From: Tetracladium setigerum
Lineage: Eukaryota; Ascomycota; Leotiomycetes; Helotiales
Length of the DNA stretch: 64,000 nucleotides
Assembly (NCBI GenBank): GCA_031472005.1
Contig: PZJY01000008.1
Location: 1,364,001-1,428,000 of the forward strand
Direction of reading: 5' to 3'
The translations under genes were made by a program, and so were the position numbers. Each line of letters begins with the position of its first letter. The stretch's first letter is position 1. The notes beneath the pieces were generated by a model. The model made no database searches. It had not been told where the DNA came from and worked only from the letters and a program-made list of their open reading frames with translations. Shown piece after piece: positions 26,422 to 38,164 of the stretch.

Positions 26422-27456
26422 CAGTACAGTACAGAGTGAGTCTATTACCTAGTTAGTATTGTGGTTTCCACTTCTTTCCCAGCTGGTTCGTCCCTCCCTG
26501 GCCGCCGCTGTCTTGATTCTGCAAAAGCTTGGGGCAACGCCACCCCCTTCCCTTCCCTTCTCTTCCCTCCCTGTTGCTCCCTACGAGAACACGACGGAGT
26601 TCTGTGCTTTGAAAAGTAAAAATCTCACGAAATGCTAGACTAGACTAGGCACAATCCACAAGCACGCACAACACGCACCACCACACGCCACGCGAGACTC
26701 ATCCTCCGGATATATTGTTGTTATCACTAGGACTAGGACCTTACCATTATTATTGCCATTGTTATTATGAGAATTCCCTCCTGTAGTTGCTCCACCCACC
26801 TATCCATTATTCCTACTACACTACCTACAGTCACTGTGCACAGTTCAGTCTAAGAGCTGAACAAGCAACGACCAACACCATCTATCTGCCAGTACAGTAG
26901 CAGCATTCCTCTACAGAGTATTGGTCTGCTGCATTTCAAAGTACCCCCACCTACCTGCCCGCCTGCCTCCTGCCTACTGCACCTTGCTTCTTCGAACAAA
27001 CGTCGTCGCGCAAAACAAATAATCCCCCGGTTAGCGACACTACTACAACAACACTACTCCCTCACTCTACATACACTACTTTTACACCACCACCCTCCTA
27101 GTCGTCGTCTCGACCAATAAACAATACTGGTACTGGAATCTTCAGATTCCATCACGGAGTTCAGCAGCAGCAGGAGCAGGAGCAGCAGCCTCCCTTGTAG
27201 GCCGGGTAACAAGGATTGCCGAGCTAGACGTTGCAGAGCAGGAGAGACATAACTAGCCTAGAGAACGTTCATTCATCCATCCATACATCCCATCCATCCA
27301 CCCAGATTCCCCAGAGAGAGAGAAAGGGAGAGAGAGTCAGACTCTTGTCTCTGCCCCCCAGACTGTTGTCAACCCCAGTGTGGTTTGCCAGTCTTAACAG
27401 CCATCTTCAATCAATCAATCAATTCGGTGTGTTGGTAGGTGCTCGCCCTCGTCTTC

Positions 27457-30400
27457 ATGTCGAGACGCTTCCTCGGCCACTCGTCCTCCACATCAAACTT
27501 GAGAGGCGCCACCGCCAAAGAAGTCAAAGAAAAGGACAAGGTCTCCGTTTTATATGAGCTTGGACTACTCTCTTCTAGCTCCAGGAGGCGAGAACAAGGG
27601 CAAGACAGGGCTCCGGCTGGTGGAACACACAGTCAAGGACATCCAGGATCCCATCCCAAAAAGAGTATGTTCCCTGCCTATCTCCCTTGAACAATCCCTT
27701 CCATTCCCACTTCCACACTTCCACCTTCCACGGCTCTACCTACCCTTCTCCTACTCCGTACTCTCTTGTCCCTCCGCCCCTCCTACCCTCCTGGCAGTCA
27801 ATGCCCTTATGCGTCCCCAGATTTTCAAGCAATAACACCCATTAACACATCCATTCTCCTCTCTCAGTTAGCAGCAGCACCAGCAGCAGTGCACTGCCAA
27901 TTCGCCCTCGAGGGAAAAAAACAGGAGACTCATCACCGTCCACGGCGACCTCTACCTTCACTACCCCTACCACACAACTTCAGTCGAGGCCTGCGACGAG
28001 TTCTGGGACCCAACGACATCGCGCCTTGGGTGGAATGGCAGGAATGTTGGACACGGATAGAAGTCGAACACGGAGGGAGAGGACCTTCGTCGGGAGCGAA
28101 TGCGCCGTTTGCGAGGAACCTCTGGAACATACTTTACGCGGGGAGCGAATCCTTCAATTTTCCTGCAGTCACGTCTCTCATGAAGCCTGCTTCTACGAGT
28201 ATATCAAGGTATCCGACTCTCAGTACTGCCCGACATGTAACGCACCATTGGGACTGGACACAAGCCGCGGTGGAAACGTGCTAGATATTGGTAAGAAATT
28301 CAATAGCAACGGTTCGTTTCCCCTTTTCATACCAGCTTGCTGATGCTCGACTGTCGCTATAGAGAAGCTAAGTAGTATCGTGCGATCAGTAAACACAAAT
28401 ACGAACATCACCGCAAGCGACCAGTCAACAAGGTCGCAACAAACTCCAACCCCGACCCATTGGGACAATCAAACCGTCCGACCTCGAAGCAGAGGGGAGT
28501 CGAGCCATAGAGGTCCACCGCAGAGAGAAACCCGAGATTCTTCAAGAGATGCACGAAGCCGAGACGAGGGAAGCAGCCGGGACAGCCGAGACAGCAAAGA
28601 CCGCCTCGACAGGTATGGCCCATCTTCAAGGGCACCATCACACAGTCGCAACGATTCCGAGGCAACAGGCGCTCCATCTTCCGTCGGCTACCCAGAAACA
28701 GCAACCAGTGGCCCGCCTAGACGACATGACTATGATGTACAGGCAATGGAGTCAAGTCTCGTCAGCCCTCGTGCCAGTATCACAAGGAATCCCATCCCAC
28801 CCCCATCCGTCAGTGTTCGATCGGAGTTTCCAACTTTGAACCGGTCTCGACAGCAACAAACTTTGACTTGTCTGGTCACAATTGAGGTCCCAGACAGTAA
28901 ATGGCGACCGGATCCAGATGACCTAAGAGGCGCCCCTCCAATGCCTACGGTGCGCCCAGAGGAAACGTATGGCAGACCTCCCTCCCCAGCTCAAAGCGCA
29001 CCCAAATTCTACCCTTATGAGCCGCCAGAGATACTTCAGGAAATTACAGAAAATCTTCGTAACCGTGTGGAGAATTGGCATGGATTAGACTTCAATAGGT
29101 ATATTTTGAACCTCTTGACTATAGTATTCTGCTGATACCTTTAGATTCGGTAAATTGCGCTTGCATGGTACTATACGAGTGGGAAAGGATAAGCAGTCCT
29201 GGCAGGAATTGGAATGCTACCTCTTTGCGGAGATGCTCATCTGTGTCAAGGAAAAGAAATCATCGTCGCAACAGTGGGAGGAGCCCGTCTCAACAAACAA
29301 GAAAACTACTAGGTGTACTCTGAAAGGCTCGATTCTCATCAAAAAGCATCTGAATGAGGTGTCAGAATCGACTAGTGTAAAGGGCTCATTCGGACTAACA
29401 GAAAAGATTACTCCAGCCAATCTCAGGCCAACAGAGGATAGTCCAAACATACTCACTCTCAGCCTGTCGGTTGCTGAATTACCGTCTTTCCATCTCAGAT
29501 TCGACAATCGAAACCAGTTGAAGTTGTGGCAACAGGCTCTACTGGATTTGAATGCGGTAGAGGGATCGCCAATTCGCAGCCCGGATTATGATCTTTCAGA
29601 GACAGACGAGGAGGAATGGCAGCGAGGGCATCGTCCAAAGCGAGTATCATCTGTGAACTCATCCTCATATGGCGCCAACAGATCCGTTACGACCGCCCCT
29701 ACAGAATACACCAATGTCACAAGGAATCACCGATTGCCAGCCGCGATACACGTCCCAGTTGACATTGTCGTAGTTATCCCAATCTCTTCATCGATGCAAG
29801 GTGTCAAAATCACGCTCGTAAGGGATGCGCTTAAGTTTATGGTACAGAATCTTGGAGAACGAGATCGTATGGGTCTAGTTACCTTTGGATCGAGTGGCGG
29901 CGCAGCTCCCTTGGTTGGAATGACTACGAAAGCCTGGTCTGGCTGGCACAGTGTTTTGGCATCAATTCGTCCTGTTGGACAGAAAAGTCACCGAGCAGAC
30001 GTTGTAGAAGGCGCGAATGTTGCGATGGACCTGCTCATGCAGCGAAAATCGAACAATCCCATCGCAACCATACTCTTGATCAGCGATTCCTCGACCTCCG
30101 ATGCGGAGAGTGTCGACTTCGTGGTATCAAGAGCCGAGGCGGCGAAGTAAGTCCTTCACAGTCAATCAAATTTGATCAAAGAGCTAACCTTTTGTAGGAT
30201 CGCTATTCATTCTTTTGGACTGGGTATGACCCACAAGCCAGATACTATGATTGAGTTGTCAACTCGAACCAAAGCCTCGTATACTTACGTCAAGGATTGG
30301 ATGATGTTGCGAGAATGCCTTGCTGGCTGTTTGGGAGCACTCCAGACAATGTCGCACCAAAATGTGAAGTTGAAGCTAAAACTACCCGAGGGTTCACCGG

Positions 30401-31425
30401 CAAAGTTTGTCAAGATCAGCGGTGCGCTACAGATCACCAAAAGAGCAACAGGCAAAGACGCAGAGGCCTATCTTGGAGACTTGAGGTTTGGCGACAAGAG
30501 GGACATTCTTGTGCAACTCGTTATCACACCTGACAATGCCTCCCAGGAGCAAGTGCCCCAAGATCCCTGGGAAACCATCGTCTCTGGTCTCGAGGCGCTT
30601 GGAGGCCCATTGGACCAAGAAGATCAGCGCACCTTGTCCATTGAAGAAGTTCCACTCATCCAGGCGGATCTGACTTGGGGCGATATCCTCAGAGACGGCA
30701 CCTTGACTCACCTCCCTCGTCCCTCGCTTCTTGCTATCACGATGCTTCCAGCACCTACCAGTCAGAAGAAATCCGCTTGGCCAAACACGCCCCCAATCCC
30801 ACCCCACCCTCTTGTTGTCCAGCGCCGGATGGAACTTCTCACATCCGACATGCTCACAAGAGCCCTCACACTTGTTTCGCGTGGCCAGCATGACCGTGCA
30901 CAGCACCTCTTAAACGAGACTCGCTCTATCCTCAAGGGTCTTGGCAAAGGAGGCCTTCCTCCCATTCCTCCCCCACCTCAAAAATCACCCAATCCATTAT
31001 CAGTCACCGAGGGATCTTCACCGACCTCTACTGTTACACCTGATCGTCGACGTACACCCTCTCCTCCTTCATCAGCAACACCTTCCATATCCCACTCTCA
31101 CGGAGGAATCTCGCGCCATCGATCAAACGATGCTCTTTCGGTTGGATCCTCAACCGGCATCGATCCCAATACTGTCGCAGCCCTTGATGCTGAGTTGGAA
31201 GCCAGTCTCGAGTGGATAAATCACCCAGCTGTTTTCGGCAGAGACAGCAGGAAAGCTGTGCTCCAAGCCATCGGAGTGATCAGCAGTCAAAGAGGATACA
31301 CCTTCAGGACGCCAGTGGAAAGTCTCTGGGCCAGTCGTGTTGGTGGTGTCAAGAAATTGACAGACAGAAGCAAAGAATGGAGAGAGGAAGGTGGGGGAGA
31401 AGGTGGAATCATGGAAGAAAGCTAG
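27457..31425 (+). CDS. Far1/Ste5-type signalling scaffold (RING-H2, PH, VWA)
   Basis: Five exons encode about 1,200 residues. An RING-H2 finger lies near residues 145-195: CAVC, then FSCSHVSHEACFYEYI, then YCPTC. A Ser/Arg/Pro-rich linker follows. A PH-like domain runs from about 450 to 600, beginning FGKLRLHGTIRVGKDKQSW and ending HLRFDNRNQLKLWQQAL. A VWA-like domain (VPVDIVVVIPISSSMQGVKI, near 660-840) follows, then a C-terminal helical and Pro-rich region. This RING-PH-VWA order is that of fungal Far1 proteins, from which yeast Ste5 derives. They bind G-beta-gamma and MAP-kinase cascade components in pheromone signalling. Introns near 28291-28360, 29098-29142 and 30149-30198 are clean. The first exon (27457-27664) and first intron are less certain, and translation might instead begin near 28032. 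It has a long, tract-rich upstream region. Confidence 0.82.
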
Positions 31426-33111
31426 ACGACTCTTCCCCGCATCACGACTTGAGGCCCCCAGCAAATCGAATTTACGAAGCAATGACCACATACCTGGCAT
31501 CCTATCTAAGGCCACATAATTCTTGTATACTATGTTATTGTTTTTTGGAACTGTTCAGCGGCAGTTATTTTTGGATCACAACATACCCCAACCATTTTGT
31601 TACATCAACTTGATATTTTTTCCCTGTTATTTTGAATCTGGAGATGGATGAATTGGAACCTTTGAGTTTTTTTTTTTGGAGAGGAAAAGCGGGAAGCAAA
31701 GTGGGAGGGGAGGATTACAACCCATTTGCAAGGTGGAATGCACAGCGCAAATATCTTGGGTGGCTAAATCATGCATGTTCAAAGGGAGATGCTGATAGAT
31801 GATTGAATATGTGTCCGAGATTCAATAGATTTATGAGTTGACTATTAAAACGCATTATTTGACGCATTATCTCACAATATCTCAGTCAAGGCTGTGCAGC
31901 TTTGTGTCAATGGTAGCAATCTCGTTACAGTTTGAATGCCGACCTATTCTTCACCCCTTCCTGCCACGAGTTCAGTGCAGGATCGTCGACACAGACTCGA
32001 ACCGTCCCAATGCAACCGTGCAACCTCCAACACAGGAATTACGGCATGTTACAACGTCAAATCTATCATTAATCTATTACGATAAATCTATTACAGGTCC
32101 AACAACGATTCCAACAGCCAGATCGACAATTCCAACACAACCCTATTCTTTGACCGGACGAATATGTATTCAAGATCTTCCAACACGAAAGACTTCTTTA
32201 CCTGATCGCTAACCAATAACACGCTTCTAACAAAGATTCAACAACACTTCCGACGGAGATCCAACAACACATTTCAAACACCAACATCTTCCAACCTCTC
32301 TTCCAACACAGAGGGAATCTTTCACTTTATCTTGCCTTTTCTTAGCATTCTTCCAACGACCAAAACTGTCTGAATAATTATTGAAGCTTATCATTAGTTA
32401 GGCGGTGCAGAGAAAAGAGAAAACAACAATAAAGATGACAACGAGCAGGTTGGTTGGTTAGTCGGTCGGTCGGTCGATCGGTCGGTCACAAATGAAAACC
32501 CTTGCTTCAACCAAAGAAGAAGACGAAAAGTTAAAGAAAAGTAGTACGGACAACTCATGGAAACCACGAGGGAGTCGAGAGGAGGTTGGCTTTATTTTCT
32601 TTCTTTGTTTGCTTTCTTACCATTTTTGGGAAGCGAGATGATGTGGGGATGGGAATGTGTGGACAGGGGAGGAAGAAGGAAGCGAGGAAGCGAGGAGGAG
32701 AATAGCTGAAGAAATGAATAAGATAAGGGGGGAGGAAGCACGAAGGGAAGGAATGGTTGAAGTTTAGTGAACATATAACCACGCACAACGAGATCACGAA
32801 CTGCATATTATGACCATGGCTGCTGGTTGGAGGTGAAGTCACAAATGGGATATGCCTCCCCAACCCTTTTTCATGAGCCTGGACCAAGAACATTCACCAA
32901 TGCCCAGCCTAAAACCACTGCTCTAATTGTATTGTATTGTATTGTACTGTACTATAGCTCGTCCTGATATGGCATCTCTACTCTCGAGCTGCTGTCCTTC
33001 TCGAGGGCTGTGCTGTACTGTGCTGAATTGGACAACAAATACATCCTTCTATCCCATTTCCAAAAAACTTCGTGCCTCGGATGAAGATTGTAAAAAGAAA
33101 TATCATTTGAA

Positions 33112-33208
<97 letters not shown>

Positions 33209-34031
33209 GTTCACGCTTTGGCGATATAGCTGTAATACTACATCACAAATAAAACCATATCACAAGCGGCCAGACCAGCACGAGACAACAATAGTGGATA
33301 GGATGTCAAGAATAATATCTCATTAAGGCAAGTAAGGCGAGTAAGACAGTTTATCTGCCTACAGCCCTTCAACCCGCATCCCGTCTCACGACTAAAAATG
33401 CTACGTTCACTTGCTTCCTCTTCGGACCTCTCTCTCTCTCACTCTTGTACATGTATGCTTTGCTTGCTTCCCCTCTCTCTCAGTCAAGGCCTCAGGTCCT
33501 ACCCTGCCTGCCCGCCTGATTGCATTCAGCACCGTATCATCAACGTCAACCTTGTTTTTCCATCACCCAAATATCTAAGTAAAACTAATAGAGACCAACC
33601 AACCAACCAACCCCGCCCCGAATCAACAAACACCATCCGCTATGATTAATTCGATGATAAGTACAGGGAAAACGAGAGCCCAAGAAACTGGGAAGGATAG
33701 GGGCCCATTGTCTGTCTGTTTGTCCCCGTATGGTATGTGCCGCTCCCGAGAGTAGTGGTAATAAAAAAAACGCCCTATTCGCATATCCCAAATGCGAAAA
33801 TGGAAAAATGTTGCTCCCTAAGTTTCCCATGCATGCTCCCCCCTTTGGAATCACAAATTTCCAGAATGAAGAGCCATAAAACGTCGGTATCGTATTATCA
33901 TGATGACAAGAGTGTTGAAGAAGAGGAAGGTGGGTGAGTCTGTTGATTGGTTGTGAGTGGTAAACGCTCCCCATTTGATATGTGTAAGGAGCTCGGAATT
34001 CGACCTAAGCTTTTTGGCGATTAGGTGCGTT
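31426..34031. other. 2.6-kb intergenic region with microsatellites
   Basis: This lies between the 3' ends of the Far1-like gene (+) and CDC27 (-), so it need not contain a promoter, and its length is unusual for a convergent pair. It contains a CCAACA-rich stretch at 32030-32300, a GGTC tract near 32462-32487, (ATTGT)n near 32928-32948 and the (AG)n array. No coding or RNA gene is visible. Confidence 0.5.
33117..33206. repeat. (AG)n microsatellite, about 45 units
   Basis: The tract is a perfect dinucleotide array of about 90 bp. It is by far the longest simple repeat in the window, and its length is likely to vary between strains. The open frame of repeated Ser-Leu read from it is an artefact. 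Confidence 0.95.
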
Positions 34032-36578
34032 TCACCCCATCATACTGGGTTCGTCTTCGTCATCTGATTCTTCTAAACCCTCTATCGCATCCTTGATCTG
34101 TTGACTGGCCTGGAAAAGAAGTTTGTTAATCAACTACTTTGACAAAAACCAGATTATAAGAACTTACCTTCGGGTCCAAATTCAGGGCGATCGTGAAATG
34201 CTTCACAGCAGAACCCTTGTTCTTAAGAGCCTTGTAAAGTTTTCCCAGCTGGAAATGAACCATAGCAGCATCCGGAGCAATATCCTTCAGAATCATCAAC
34301 TCTTGCATAGCACCATCCATGTCCCCAATCGTCATCAACGCCCTCGCCTTCTTATATCTCGTCAAACTCGAGCGAGGAGCCAACTCCGTTGCTTTTGTGT
34401 AATACTGCAGGGCTTGAGCAGGTTGTTTCTGCTTTTCCAGAACGGTACCGATGCATGTTGTCAACACTGCATTTGTGGGGTTGATCCTGGCTGCGCTCTC
34501 GAAATGAATGAAGGCCTTGTCATAGGTTCCGAGTTTCTCGTAGACCCGGCCAACTCCGTACCAGGCATTGTAATGTCGCATGTCTGCTGACATGCCATTG
34601 CGATAAGCTGCGAGTGCCTTGTCATATTCCTCATTGGCGACATGCTCGTGACCTTGCAAAGTGAATCCGTATGCAAACTTAGGATCCAACTGTGTTGCCC
34701 GTTTGAAACATCGCAACGCTTGCTCGTGATCCCGAGCAAGTGACCACGAGTTACCTAGAGCACACCAGGCCTGCGGGGATTTCCAGTTCGCATCGAGAAG
34801 CTCGTGAGCCAAAAATGCCAAGTCGGTTTCCCGTTTCAGGTGCCAGAGTATTGTTGAATAAATCTCCATGTCTACAAAACGAGTTGGAGCTATCGTACGA
34901 ATGCGCCTGTAGTATTTCTCGGCATCAGCATACGCAGCTTGCTCATAATGAGCTCGACCCATTTGAGCCATGACCCAGGCTGTGTCCTGCTGGGATTTTG
35001 GCAAGGCACCGTAGAGTTGCAATGCTTCTTGAGAACGATACTGGGAGAGTGCAAAATAACCACTTCCAATCTTTTTGCACAGATCGAGTAAGAATCTGAC
35101 AGCCTCCTCCTGCTTCGTAGAATCAATTGACACCGATTTCTGGGGAAGATGGTTTGTCGAACTAGTGTTCATTCGGGTGCTTCTCTTTGGTCGATATCCA
35201 TCGAATCATCCACAGGCTTCCTGTTCCCACTGACTTGTCTTCCCACAGTTGAGACACCCGAGGGTGGCCGCATCATCTTGGGTAAAGGTTGCTTTGCTCG
35301 CTTCACCTCGCGTACTGGAGCAGCTCCAATGGTTGGGAGACTTGAAGTGGTCTTTGCCGGTCGTACTTGATGCAGCAATCTTATACTTCTCCGCTGAGGA
35401 GCTCCAGGATCCTCTGATGGTTGTCGTGGCACAGCTTGGCCAGAGATGGTTCTCTTTCGTTCTCCTGGGGGTGGCGCCAGATTAGCATTCCGTAAGGCCT
35501 GGGTAGCAGCTGATTCTTCCATGTTGTCATGTAGCCTTGGGCCTCTGTCTCTCTTCATGGATACTGCTCGACTCATTTTGGGGGCGTCCATACTAAAATC
35601 CATTCCGAGTCCTTGGATAGTTCGACTTTTCCGAGGAGGCGCTAGTGGAGGTTCGTTGGGATACATACCATGATCTCGCCGGCTTGGAACAAGGGTTGCG
35701 TCGATCAAAGCACTGGGTCCAGTCGGAGTTTCCATGGCTTCTGGCCCTATCCCCCCACCGCCAGCGGCTGGTAAGTTTGTCAAACTTGGATTACTCTCAT
35801 TCAGCTTCTGCGAAACACCCAGAGTGCCAAAAAGTCCTCCGGTAAGGCCTCGTGCTGGTACATTATTGAAGGGATCTGGAGCATCGCTAACAATTGAGAC
35901 TGGCCGCGATCGATTTCGGTCGGGCTCAGGAACACTGGAACTGCTCTCGTTTATCGGAGCTAATGAATGCGAGTCGGATACATCCGAGGGACAGGATCTG
36001 AGGAGCGCCTCCAGGTCTGGTGACATCTTGAAGATATTAGGTACACGAACGATCGTGCCCATGTCGCAAAGGTGCGTGAAAGCGTCCCACATGAAGGGAT
36101 TTAACTTGAGAGCCTCTTCGTAGCAGCTCACAGCCATCTGCTTATTAGAATTCCCCTCATAGAGCTTCCCTAACAGACAGGCGATGGCCGCCGCATCAGG
36201 AGTGTGTAATCTCGCGGTGGGTGTATGTTTGCCAAAGTTATTCTTTCCAGCCCAAACGCTTCGATTCCTCGCCTCCAGGGCTGCAATTCCATCTTTATAT
36301 CTCTGGAGATTCAGCGAAGCTTGCGCAAACACATATATACACCCCAGATTGTGCCCCCTCATCGCGCCGGCTTTCGAGTACTCGAAGGCTGAGGCATTGT
36401 CTCCAAGTCGCAGGTGGCAGAGGGCGAGGAGATGCGCAGATTCCGAAGACTTAGGGTCATGGGCTGAGAGTCGTTCGGCGAAGAAGAGGGCGTTTGTGAG
36501 GAGGTTGTTATCGATGTTGTAATGAATCAGCTGCCGAAACTGGGCCGTCACACTGCTGCTCGTCGTTGCGGCAGGCAT
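34032..36578 (-). CDS. CDC27: APC/C subunit Cdc27/APC3 (TPR protein), with one apparent -1 frameshift
   Basis: This is a core TPR subunit of the anaphase-promoting complex, which ubiquitinates cyclins and securin and binds the IR tail of activators. The N-terminal TPR block starts at MPAATTSSSVTAQFRQLIHY and includes LLALCHLRLGDNASAFEYSK and LLGKLYEGNSNKQMAVSCY. A disordered linker follows (residues about 200-465). The C-terminal TPR superhelix contains GYFALSQYRSQEALQLYGAL, CALGNSWSLARDHEQALRC and YNAWYGVGRVYEKLGTYDKA. A final small exon reads ASQQIKDAIEGLEESDDEDE and ends MMG at 34032-34034. Linker and C-terminal block lie in different frames that meet near 35188-35195. One extra base (for example in the GACC run) would join them through a continuous linker, and no phase-compatible intron exists. 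As written the protein would stop just after MDIDQREAPE. Confidence 0.92.
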
Positions 36579-37593
36579 CGTGAGAGATGTGATATTTGAA
36601 ATAGCTATCAGAGAGGTTGTTATAATGGAGTAGCCATGTAATCGAGGGTGCCTGAGGTCTGTCGTCTCTGTGCGGCGCTTCCTTTGTGCAAGGTCTGTCT
36701 CCTGCGTGCGCCCAATGCGTCGTGGAGGGAAGGGCGACGACTATTTACTCCTCGAGCGATTTTCGTTAAGAGTCGTAGACGGGCATTAAATATTAGGTTT
36801 CGACGATTTGAGGAGGGGAGTTGTCGGGGTAGAAGGTTCACGCGCGAGAAGGTTTTGGATCAGGGTCGAGGGCGCGGTTGGTTGGACGTGTTGGCGACGT
36901 CAAGAAGGGGAAGAGAATAAACAACACAAAATCCAAGAGCGGCGGTTATTTAGGAGGAGAGGAGGGGGCAAAAAGGGACGAAGAAAAGGGGAACGCGCAA
37001 AGAACAAGCAGACGCTTTCTCGTGGAGAAAATAGAATTGTTGTTGAAAGAGCTGTAGTTAGAGGCTGACGGATATAGCAGCTTGGGTCATATCAACAGCG
37101 TTCGTGGATCATAAAATTCGTGATGGTTTCCAAGCGCCGTTGTCAGCCTCTTCTTCCCTTCCGCCTGTGCTGTGGTTCATTCATGTTTTGTCGCGGTAGC
37201 AACAGCAACAGACAGCACTGATTAGTAAGCACGAACCATCAATATATCTAATCCCTCTCGCTCTATGTTTATATATAAATGCTATGGATGGGGTAGAAAC
37301 TACCTGCAGTTTTATTCTTATTCCTGGAAAGTAGGCACTTCCATACTTCCAATTCCCATCTACTCTCTACAATACCAGCAAGAGTTTGGCTGTTGCATGC
37401 AGAAGGTAAGATTACCTACTCAGTAGGTAAGGTACTGGATTAGGCCGAGACTTTGTTTTCACGTGATCACGGGTTGTGCGGGACCGTTCCCTCTAACCTT
37501 CCCGCTTCTTGAAGCTTTCCCTTTCATCCCAACTTCTTCCCCTCCAAACAATCACTCTATCACAAACCACGCAACAACCCTTACCCTCCAAAC
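36579..37593. promoter_or_regulatory. Divergent promoter region between CDC27 and SND2
   Basis: This is about 1 kb of shared upstream DNA. The CDC27 side is G/A-rich on the + strand, suggesting a pyrimidine-rich leader. The SND2 side carries a TATATATAAAT element near 37270, TACCTACTCAGTAGGTAAGG-type palindromic sequence near 37411-37430 and a CACGTGATCACG site near 37461. None of these sites is proven. Confidence 0.4.
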
Positions 37594-38082
37594 ATGGCAC
37601 AGAAGGCAAAGAAAGACCGCGCGAAGGCCAATGCTGCCACCCTCAACAATCTTCACATTGGAACCCTTGTTGCAAACGGTGTCTTTATCCTCTTCAGTCT
37701 CCTCCTTAGAAAGCGCTCGCTCCTCGCCTACCTCCTCTTTTCCATTCCCGCCTTCGCTTCCGAATTCATACTGGAGAGAAGCGGCAGGCCAAAGTACGAT
37801 GCCACTACCAAGGCCCTCAAGAGCTCTGGCGAAGACCTCGCAGCGCAAGGATTGACCGAGTACATGTTTGATGTCGTTTGGGTTACGTGGTTCAGCCTGA
37901 TTTCGGTCATGATTTTTGGAAATTGGGGATGGCTGGTTTGGGCGGTCGTGCCGGCCTATGGAGCCTACAAGGGTTACGGATTGCTAGGAATGGCGAGAGG
38001 GATGATGGGCGGTGCACAAACCGGTCAAATTCCCGATGAACAGCAGGTTGTGGGGAACCGAAGACAGCGAAGAGCAGCCTGA
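37594..38082 (+). CDS. SND2: SRP-independent targeting protein 2 (Snd2/Env10, TMEM208 family)
   Basis: This is an intronless gene of 162 residues. The start MAQKAKKDRAKANAATLNNL is characteristic of the TMEM208/DUF788 family. Hydrophobic helices follow near residues 24-38 and 45-62, with another pair near 90-125 (FDVVWVTWFSLISVMIF, then WGWLVWAVVPAYGAYKGYG). The C-terminus is a short basic tail (NRRQRRAA). Family members sit in the ER membrane and help insert membrane proteins by the SND route. The length matches the family. It converges on the Gig1-like gene, with only 82 bp between the two stop codons. Confidence 0.9.
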   Translation: MAQKAKKDRAKANAATLNNLHIGTLVANGVFILFSLLLRKRSLLAYLLFSIPAFASEFILERSGRPKYDATTKALKSSGEDLAAQGLTEYMFDVVWVTWFSLISVMIFGNWGWLVWAVVPAYGAYKGYGLLGMARGMMGGAQTGQIPDEQQVVGNRRQRRAA

Positions 38083-38164
38083 GAAATGGAATGTCGAAGC
38101 TATCTACCCCGCCAGAATCTAATGATTTGCCCATCTATGGTACTCCTGGAGAGGCTCTGACTGT

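Larger units (their letters stand above)
20190..27456. other. 7.3-kb gap with no supportable gene
   Basis: The gap lies between the ABCA transporter and the Far1-like gene. Open frames are short, overlap on both strands and lack domain signals. The longest are 199 codons at 24450-25049 (-) and 147 codons at 25129-25572 (-). The sequence from about 23280 rightward carries many copies of TACTGTA/TACAGTA. The last kilobase (26440-27456) is rich in short C/T and A/C tracts and is probably promoter plus long 5' leader of the Far1-like gene. There are no terminal repeats, target-site duplications or reverse-transcriptase/transposase motifs. Spliced non-coding RNA or very short genes cannot be excluded. 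Confidence 0.5.

Noticed and set aside
33117..33206. Direct-repeat array considered as CRISPR-like
   Set aside because: It is a dinucleotide microsatellite with no spacers, in a eukaryotic genome.
32978..33214. Ser-Leu repeat protein
   Set aside because: It is purely the translation of the (AG)n microsatellite.
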